From Corynebacterium pseudogenitalium (lineage in GTDB: Bacteria > Actinomycetota > Actinomycetes > Mycobacteriales > Mycobacteriaceae): 64,000 nt of DNA. Position numbers and translations under genes: made by a program. The notes below the pieces were generated by a model. That model was not told where the DNA came from. It saw only the letters and a program-made list of their open reading frames with translations, and did not search any database. Position 1 is the first letter of the stretch. Each line of letters starts with the position of its first letter. Below, piece after piece: positions 59,057 to 64,000 of this stretch. The DNA lies in NCBI RefSeq assembly GCF_024453815.1, contig NZ_CP072934.1, positions 1,302,001 through 1,366,000 of the forward strand. The letters run 5' to 3'.

Positions 59057-60838
59057 TTACCAATCTCGTAAGTACGCAATACGCGCCCGCAGCTGTTCCG
59101 CATTGCACAGCGCGGTCGGCGGACCACCACACGCTTTACGCGCTTCCGTATGGATCGCACCATGCGGGCGACCCGTCTTTCCAGCGACGATTGAAACGCG
59201 AGCGTTGAGTTCCTTTCTCAACTGGGGAATCTCATCAGCCGCCACTGATGCCTCCTCGCTGCTACCCGGCGCGGAGGTTTGCTTGGACGGCTGAGTGGGA
59301 GCCAAGTGCTCTCCTAGTACTTCAGCACGCTCGCGTGCTTGGCGCTCGGCAGCCTTTCGCGCTTTTTCTTCTGCTTCTCGGGCATCTAGTTGGTCGCTTT
59401 GGCGTTTGCGGAGCAGAGTCTTGACCTGTTCTTCGTCAAGCAGCCCTGGAAGGCCTAGGAAGTCTTGTTCCTCTGCGGATCCTGCGACGGTGGGTGTGCC
59501 GTAGGTGGAGCCGTCGAAAATTAAAGAGTCTAGCTCGGCTGATGCGCCGATGGCTTCGTACGAAGGGTTGTCGTCTGGTTCGTTTTGAACTTGGTTTGCT
59601 TGGGCTAGTAGTTCGTCGGACCACCCTGATTCTCGGTGTGGTTTGCCCAAAACGTGGTCGCGTGACACCTCCATTTCTTCCGCGAGGCGGAGCAGAACCG
59701 GGACCGACGGGAGAAAAACGGAGGCGGATTCGCCTGGCATGCGTGAGCGTACGAATCGTCCGATTGCCTGCGCGAAAAACAGTGGTGTCGATGCTGATGT
59801 TGCATATACTCCGACAGCGAGGCGAGGAACGTCGACTCCCTCAGAGACCATTCTGACTGCGACCATCCATTCGTCGGTGGACGCGGAGAATTCGTCGATG
59901 CGGTCGGATGCCCCGGCTTCGTCTGAGAGCACGACCGTAACGGGCGTGCTCGAAATGCTGGAGAGGATCTTGGCGTAGGCGCGTGCTGTCGTCTTGTTCG
60001 TAGCGATGACGAGGCCTCCGGCATCCGGCATATTCGTACGAAGTTTTTTCAGCCTTGTATGTGCCGCCTGGAGGACTGCCTTGATCCAGTCCCCTTTCGG
60101 ATCTAGGGCAGTTTTCCAGGCACGCGCGGTCTGCTCGGCATTCAGTGGCTCACCAAGCCTTGCGGAATACTCTTCCCCGGCGGAGTCTTTCCACTGTGCC
60201 TCGCCGGAATATGCCAGGAATACAACTGGGCGGACGACGCCATCGGCCAAGGCGTGGGAGTACCCATAGGTGTAGTCCGCTTGTGAAACGAGGTGCCCAT
60301 CGCCGTCTTCGACGTATCGGACGAACGGAATCTGGGAATCATCAGAGCGAAACGGCGTACCTGTCAACGCTAAGCGGTGTTCGACATCGTTGTAAGCCTC
60401 GTAGACTCCATCCCCCCAACTTTTGGCGTCACCAGCATGGTGAATCTCATCAAGAATCACCAAACTGCGCTTCGCAGTGGCCACCGCATGATGCTTGAAC
60501 GGGTGCATACCGATTTGCGCATACGTCACGACAATGCCGTCATAGGCAGGGTTTACCGCAGATGAGTTTGTGAAGTTTGGGTCTAGCGAAAGGCCGAACC
60601 TCGCTGCTGATTGGGACCACTGGTGTTTTAGGTGTTCTGTTGGTACGACGACGATGATGCGCTGCACTGCCTTCGATGCGTGCAGTTTGCTGGCTAGTGT
60701 CAGTGCAAACGTCGTCTTACCCGCACCAGGAGTTGCTACAGCGAGAAAGTCTCGAGGTTTGGTGCGCATAAACGAATCGAGGGCCTCTTGCTGCCATGCG
60801 CGCAGCTGAGGCCCGGCCGACGTACCTGGAGCCGTCAC
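59057..60838 (-). CDS. DEAD/DEAH-box SF2 helicase
   Basis: 593 residues. The N-domain has LRAWQQEALDSF (Q-like), Walker A ATPGAGKTT (35-43), DEIH (130-133) and LALTGTPFR. The second RecA domain has VRMVSEGVDVPRLAVG and QAIGRFVRSR. A charged Ala/Glu/Arg-rich C-terminal region (about 460-590) ends in a small folded segment (GRPHGAIHTEARKACGG). It is the UvrB/ResIII-like group without nuclease domains. This gene is conserved behind sigA in corynebacteria. The GTG start overlaps the DUF3039 stop (GTGA). Confidence 0.87.
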   Translation of the reverse strand: MTAPGTSAGPQLRAWQQEALDSFMRTKPRDFLAVATPGAGKTTFALTLASKLHASKAVQRIIVVVPTEHLKHQWSQSAARFGLSLDPNFTNSSAVNPAYDGIVVTYAQIGMHPFKHHAVATAKRSLVILDEIHHAGDAKSWGDGVYEAYNDVEHRLALTGTPFRSDDSQIPFVRYVEDGDGHLVSQADYTYGYSHALADGVVRPVVFLAYSGEAQWKDSAGEEYSARLGEPLNAEQTARAWKTALDPKGDWIKAVLQAAHTRLKKLRTNMPDAGGLVIATNKTTARAYAKILSSISSTPVTVVLSDEAGASDRIDEFSASTDEWMVAVRMVSEGVDVPRLAVGVYATSASTPLFFAQAIGRFVRSRMPGESASVFLPSVPVLLRLAEEMEVSRDHVLGKPHRESGWSDELLAQANQVQNEPDDNPSYEAIGASAELDSLIFDGSTYGTPTVAGSAEEQDFLGLPGLLDEEQVKTLLRKRQSDQLDAREAEEKARKAAERQARERAEVLGEHLAPTQPSKQTSAPGSSEEASVAADEIPQLRKELNARVSIVAGKTGRPHGAIHTEARKACGGPPTALCNAEQLRARIAYLRDW

Positions 60839-61092
60839 TTCCGACGCAACCCCTTATAGATGCGTTCGCAGTCAGGACATACTGGCGACCCAGGCTTCGC
60901 CTGCTTCTTCACCGGAAATGTCTTGCCACAGAGTGCGACTACGACTTTTCCAGAAATCGCAGAATCGAAAATCTGATCCTTCTTCACATAGTGGAAAAAC
61001 TTGGGGGTTCCATCATCATTTGTTGACGATGTGTCTTCCCGAAGGTCTGTGCGCTCAAGAGTCTTCGTCGTCGTATTCACGACTCCCATCAT
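60835..61092 (-). CDS. DUF3039 small zinc-binding protein
   Basis: 85 residues from the ATG at 61092. His34 (FFHYVKKDQI), Cys55 (ALCGKTF) and Cys72/Cys75 (VCPDCERIY) probably coordinate one zinc. Basic C-terminus. A conserved actinobacterial family of unknown function, always with the adjacent helicase; the overlap of four bases implies co-translation and perhaps a physical complex with it. It diverges from the DUF3099 gene. Confidence 0.83.
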   Translation of the reverse strand: MMGVVNTTTKTLERTDLREDTSSTNDDGTPKFFHYVKKDQIFDSAISGKVVVALCGKTFPVKKQAKPGSPVCPDCERIYKGLRRK

Positions 61093-61140
61093 GCCCCACT
61101 TTGGCAAAGTTTTTAAGCCGAGGCGCTAACCTGTGTATTT

Positions 61141-61617
61141 ATGAACGAGAGAGAGGACGAGGCACAAGAGCACGTCTCGATTGATGCGGAAGTCGAAGTC
61201 CACGACGATAAGCATTTCCTTTTTCGTCATTTCCGCTCAAAACGACACCGTGCACTCATTACGGATGCGAAGCAGACGCCGGAGCAAAACCTGCAGAGCC
61301 GAGAGGCTCAATACCTTTGGTTGCAGGCGCTTCGAATCCCATTCATTTTGCTTTCGATCGCATCTGCGTGGTGGCTCGGAAACTGGTGGATTGCGACGTT
61401 GCTCTTTATTGTTTCCGTACCGCTCCCCTGGGTCGCAGTGATGTTGGGCAACGCGAAAGGAGAGTCGCGTGATCCGCGTGAAAAGAATGTCTACAAGCCT
61501 GCGCTGAGTCGTGCCTATGCCGCGTTGGAGGAGCAGTCGAGGCAACAACTATCCTCGAACCAGGCTTCAACAGATACGACGCCGACCGTTATCGATCACG
61601 AATCCCACTCGGAGTAG
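61141..61617 (+). CDS. DUF3099 membrane protein
   Basis: 158 residues. A charged N-terminus (RHRALITDAKQTPEQN is the family block) is followed by two membrane helices (about 64-80 and 83-103), NVYKPALSRAYAALEE and a polar tail. Function unknown. TAACCT ends eight bases before the ATG, a possible -10 box with leaderless start. It is four bases upstream of the methyltransferase gene. Confidence 0.82.
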   Translation: MNEREDEAQEHVSIDAEVEVHDDKHFLFRHFRSKRHRALITDAKQTPEQNLQSREAQYLWLQALRIPFILLSIASAWWLGNWWIATLLFIVSVPLPWVAVMLGNAKGESRDPREKNVYKPALSRAYAALEEQSRQQLSSNQASTDTTPTVIDHESHSE

Positions 61618-61621
61618 CAGC

Positions 61622-63175
61622 ATGACAGATTTATCATCTACAGCATTTGGATTACACCCTGGACTTGCGCGGGAGCTCGGTGAACGATTGCGCGCGCTCC
61701 CCTACACCACATCTTCGATTGGAAGTTATCTTGGGCCAAATGCATACCAGGCTCTCTACCGGGGCGAGGTGGGAGCCGTCCTGCGTCGCTGCCATTCAGA
61801 AGACGTTATCGGATCGGCCATATCCACTTTGTTGTTGCGGCGCCCGACTTCCCAAAACGAGCTCGAGGCGTTATTTGGCTCGTCCCTTGCTGAGAAACTC
61901 ATCAGCGCAGGTGTCTTTCACCAGACCAAAGAGCAACGCTACGAGGTTGCTTACGACATCCGGCCTCATTTGTTGTCTCAACAGCATCACCTCATAGTTG
62001 CAGATCTCGACGCCTCTACGTCTGCAATCGTTCCCGGCAAAGATCACGTACTTGGAGTCGGAGCGGCGTCGAAATCCCTGTTGCACGCGATCCCGCAGTC
62101 ACCGACTGGAACGGTTTTGGACCTTGGAACCGGTTCAGGGGTGCTGTCGGTAGCACAATCTGGCCTTGCCGATCAGATCGTCGGTACTGACATTCATCAT
62201 CGAGCGATCGAGTTGGCTCAGGCCACGCTCGAGATGAATGGCATCACTAGCGTTCAGCTCCGCGAAGGATCTTGGTTTAAGCCTGTCGCGGGCGAGCAGT
62301 TTGACAGGATCGTTGCCAACCCGCCGTTTGTAGTCGGCATTCCGGAGGTGGGGCATGTTTACCGCGACTCCGGCATGCCACTGGATGAAGCAAGTCGCCT
62401 CGTGGCAGAGCACGCACCTGAATATCTCGCAGAAGGTGGGATGCTGTGCATGCTGGGCTCATGGGCCCATATTGATGGTGAGGCGTGGCAGTCGCGAGTT
62501 GCGAGTTGGGTCCCTTCGCAAGGAGTCAGCGCATGGGTGCTTCAACGAGAAGTGGTTGACCCCGAGACCTACGTCGCCACGTGGCTGAAAGATGAATCAG
62601 TCGACCTCAGGACTGAAAGCGGCATAGCCCGCACACAACAGTGGCTCGATTACTTCCAAGCCGCGGGTGTTCACGCTATTGGTTTCGGTTGGATTTTCAT
62701 GCAACACATCGGCGACCAGCCCTCCGAGATTACTGCGGAAGAATTAACACACCCGTTCACGGACCCGCTTGGGCCTGAGGTCGAAGAATACTATCTACGG
62801 CAGGCGTGGCTACGGCAAAAATCCGTCCAGGAACTCTTAGATAGTTCGTTCCTGGTCCGGCCCACAGTCGCGATCGAAGACATCGCTGTGCCAAATACTG
62901 AAGAGGGGCTGGGTTTCACGCGCGAAGAGCTGCGCATTACTCGAATGGATGGCCCACGATTCTCTCATTCATTGGATGAGGCGTTGAAAACCGTCCTTGC
63001 AGGATTGCATCCCGCCGGCTTGCCACTGCGTGACGTGGTGGGCATCCTAGCAGCATCTCGAGGTGTCGACGACCAGCAGGCCCTTGAAGAATTGGAAAAC
63101 CAAACGGTTGCAGCTGTTGTGGATCTTATCCGCCACGGCATCGTGCTGCCGTCGGAAATTGCAGAGGTGGAGTAG
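61622..63175 (+). CDS. SAM-dependent methyltransferase of the N5-glutamine/HemK-like fold
   Basis: 517 residues from the ATG at 61622. The SAM motif DLGTGSG is at 167-173 and NPPF at 233-236, the latter typical of N6-adenine or N5-glutamine methyltransferases. A helical N-domain (1-140, with a winged-helix look) and a long C-terminal winged-helix-like part (about 400-510) surround it. The NPPF motif and size match an actinobacterial family of RsmC/HemK-like proteins with no assigned substrate. It is two bases upstream of dtd. Confidence 0.83.
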   Translation: MTDLSSTAFGLHPGLARELGERLRALPYTTSSIGSYLGPNAYQALYRGEVGAVLRRCHSEDVIGSAISTLLLRRPTSQNELEALFGSSLAEKLISAGVFHQTKEQRYEVAYDIRPHLLSQQHHLIVADLDASTSAIVPGKDHVLGVGAASKSLLHAIPQSPTGTVLDLGTGSGVLSVAQSGLADQIVGTDIHHRAIELAQATLEMNGITSVQLREGSWFKPVAGEQFDRIVANPPFVVGIPEVGHVYRDSGMPLDEASRLVAEHAPEYLAEGGMLCMLGSWAHIDGEAWQSRVASWVPSQGVSAWVLQREVVDPETYVATWLKDESVDLRTESGIARTQQWLDYFQAAGVHAIGFGWIFMQHIGDQPSEITAEELTHPFTDPLGPEVEEYYLRQAWLRQKSVQELLDSSFLVRPTVAIEDIAVPNTEEGLGFTREELRITRMDGPRFSHSLDEALKTVLAGLHPAGLPLRDVVGILAASRGVDDQQALEELENQTVAAVVDLIRHGIVLPSEIAEVE

Positions 63176-63177
63176 GA

Positions 63178-63612
63178 ATGAAGGCTGTATTGACAAGAGT
63201 TACGAGCGCGAGCGTCACCGTCGACGGTGAAGTCGTCGGAGCAATCGACTGCGAGGCGACTGGTGGAATTCTGGCCCTTGTCGGAGCAGGACGTAAGGAT
63301 AGCGACGACGCTTGGGAAACGGTTGCTCGCAAAATCGCGGAACTGCGAATCCTGGAGGGCGAAAAGTCTGTAGTGGACGCACAAGCCCCTGTTTTGCTTG
63401 TGAGTCAGTTCACGTTGATGGGTCGCACGGCAAAAGGACGGAGGCCATCATGGAGTGACGCAGCCCCCGCAGATGAAGCAGCACCCATCATTGAAAAAAT
63501 CGCAGCCTACCTCCGGGACCGGGGCATCACGGTCGCTGAAGGAAAGTTTGGTGCCCATATGAAGGTGCAGAGCATCAACGACGGCCCATTCACGGTGATT
63601 GTCGAGGCCTAG
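63178..63612 (+). CDS. dtd: D-aminoacyl-tRNA deacylase
   Basis: 144 residues. The two diagnostic motifs are [17 protein letters not shown] and the Gly-cisPro element in [11 protein letters not shown] at the end. As a dimer it removes D-amino acids and glycine from mischarged tRNAs by RNA-based catalysis. Immediately after the methyltransferase gene, likely the same transcript. The sigB promoter follows within 20 bases of its stop. Confidence 0.94.
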   Translation: MKAVLTRVTSASVTVDGEVVGAIDCEATGGILALVGAGRKDSDDAWETVARKIAELRILEGEKSVVDAQAPVLLVSQFTLMGRTAKGRRPSWSDAAPADEAAPIIEKIAAYLRDRGITVAEGKFGAHMKVQSINDGPFTVIVEA

Positions 63613-63628
63613 CACTCTTTTGATCATT

Positions 63629-63655
63629 GGGAACAAAAATGTGTCCAAGATCGTT
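63629..63655 (+). promoter_or_regulatory. SigH-type promoter of sigB
   Basis: GGGAAC (63629-63634), 17 bases, then CGTT (63652-63655). This matches the SigH consensus GGAA-N17-20-(C)GTT of actinobacteria. Transcription would start near 63662, about 43 bases before the sigB ATG. From memory, sigB of C. glutamicum is SigH-dependent. Confidence 0.68.
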
Positions 63656-63704
63656 GAGGGTGTAGAAGATTACCTGTTCCACTCGTCCAAGGAGGCAGTG
63701 CTCA

Positions 63705-64000
63705 ATGACGTCGAAGAGTCAGACCTTAACAGCGGACAACGAAGAAAAAGTTGACCGCGGTAGTCGTCGCAATCAAACGAACGACAATCCATCGGCTGAC
63801 CTTGTTCGCGTGTATCTCAATGGCATTGGCAAGACTGCCCTGCTCGATGCAGAAGAAGAGGTCGAACTAGCCCAGCAGATCGAAGTTGGACTCTATGCCC
63901 AGCAGCTTCTTGATGATCCAGACTGCAAGCTCACCCGAGCCCAGAAACGTGACTATAAAATTCTGGCGAAGCAAGGACGGAAAGCTCGCGCCCACCTCCT
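63705..64000 (+). CDS. sigB: Sigma factor SigB, 5' part (truncated by window edge)
   Basis: 98 codons are present. After a short polar N-terminus, ADLVRVYLNGIGKTALLDAEEEVELA (read in part) marks region 1.2. It parallels SigA but lacks the lysine array and acidic region. SigB is the non-essential primary-like sigma factor used in stationary phase and stress. AAGGAGG lies nine bases before the ATG at 63705. The rest of the gene continues past 64000. Confidence 0.9.
   Translation, partial: MTSKSQTLTADNEEKVDRGSRRNQTNDNPSADLVRVYLNGIGKTALLDAEEEVELAQQIEVGLYAQQLLDDPDCKLTRAQKRDYKILAKQGRKARAHL

Overview
The window reads as the core chromosome of a Corynebacterium, or a very close mycolate-bearing actinobacterium. 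The evidence is gene content and order: the aro cluster with efp and nusB; rel-apt-lipoprotein-secF-secD-yajC-ruvBAC-yebC; a phosphatidylinositol mannoside (PIM) operon of pgsA, an acyltransferase and pimA; an AftC-type arabinofuranosyltransferase; hemQ; the actinobacterial DUF3000, DUF3039, DUF3093, DUF3099, DUF3710 and DUF4193 proteins; and sigA followed by sigB. Intergenic spaces are short, many genes overlap by 1 or 4 bases, GTG and TTG starts are common, and several starts look leaderless. From memory, the order closely follows the C. glutamicum cg1820s to cg2100 region.

Layout: 1-223 is the start of pyrR. 453-1362 is a divergent pair of YbjN-like genes. 1420-9890 (minus) runs nusB, efp, pepQ, aroQ, aroB, aroK, aroC, a small prepilin peptidase, aroE, mltG and ruvX, so most of the shikimate pathway sits in one block. 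10001-16007 (minus) holds alaS, rarA and aspS. 16146-18447 (plus) holds a zinc-protease-like membrane protein and L-serine dehydratase. 18454-25394 holds hisS, a metallo-beta-lactamase-fold hydrolase, tpx, ppiB, a small secreted protein, rel and apt. 25423-32753 (minus) holds a solute-binding lipoprotein, secF, secD, yajC, ruvB, ruvA and ruvC. 32860-39474 (minus) holds yebC, a LemA-like protein, pimA, a PIM acyltransferase, pgsA, a HIT protein and thrS. 39603-42077 (minus) is a DyP peroxidase / PCuAC / CopC trio.

At 42210-43054 lies a tRNA cluster. Val(CAC) is on the minus strand, and Gly-Val-Gly-Cys-Val-Gly is on the plus strand with a perfect 180-bp duplication. Immediately beyond it (43163-45422) is a G+C-rich, tightly coupled two-gene operon. 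It encodes a 431-residue helical protein with a C-terminal pair of membrane helices, and an asparagine-synthetase-like PP-loop enzyme that has lost its glutaminase domain. No characterised system matches this pair in my knowledge, so it is the best candidate here for something undescribed.

From 45473 ordinary chromosome resumes: a stand-alone pyrimidine reductase domain, aftC, msrB, hemQ, a DUF3000 protein, RNase D, dxs, an RNA uracil methyltransferase, DUF3710, dut, DUF3093, DUF4193, polyphosphate glucokinase, sigA, an SF2 helicase with DUF3039, DUF3099, a methyltransferase, dtd and the start of sigB. Regulatory signals I can support include a SigH-type promoter ahead of sigB, a LexA-like box ahead of ruvC, a good promoter for the tRNA array, and several hairpin terminators. 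I saw no rRNA genes, CRISPR array or insertion sequence. No gene-free stretch exceeds about 300 bases.
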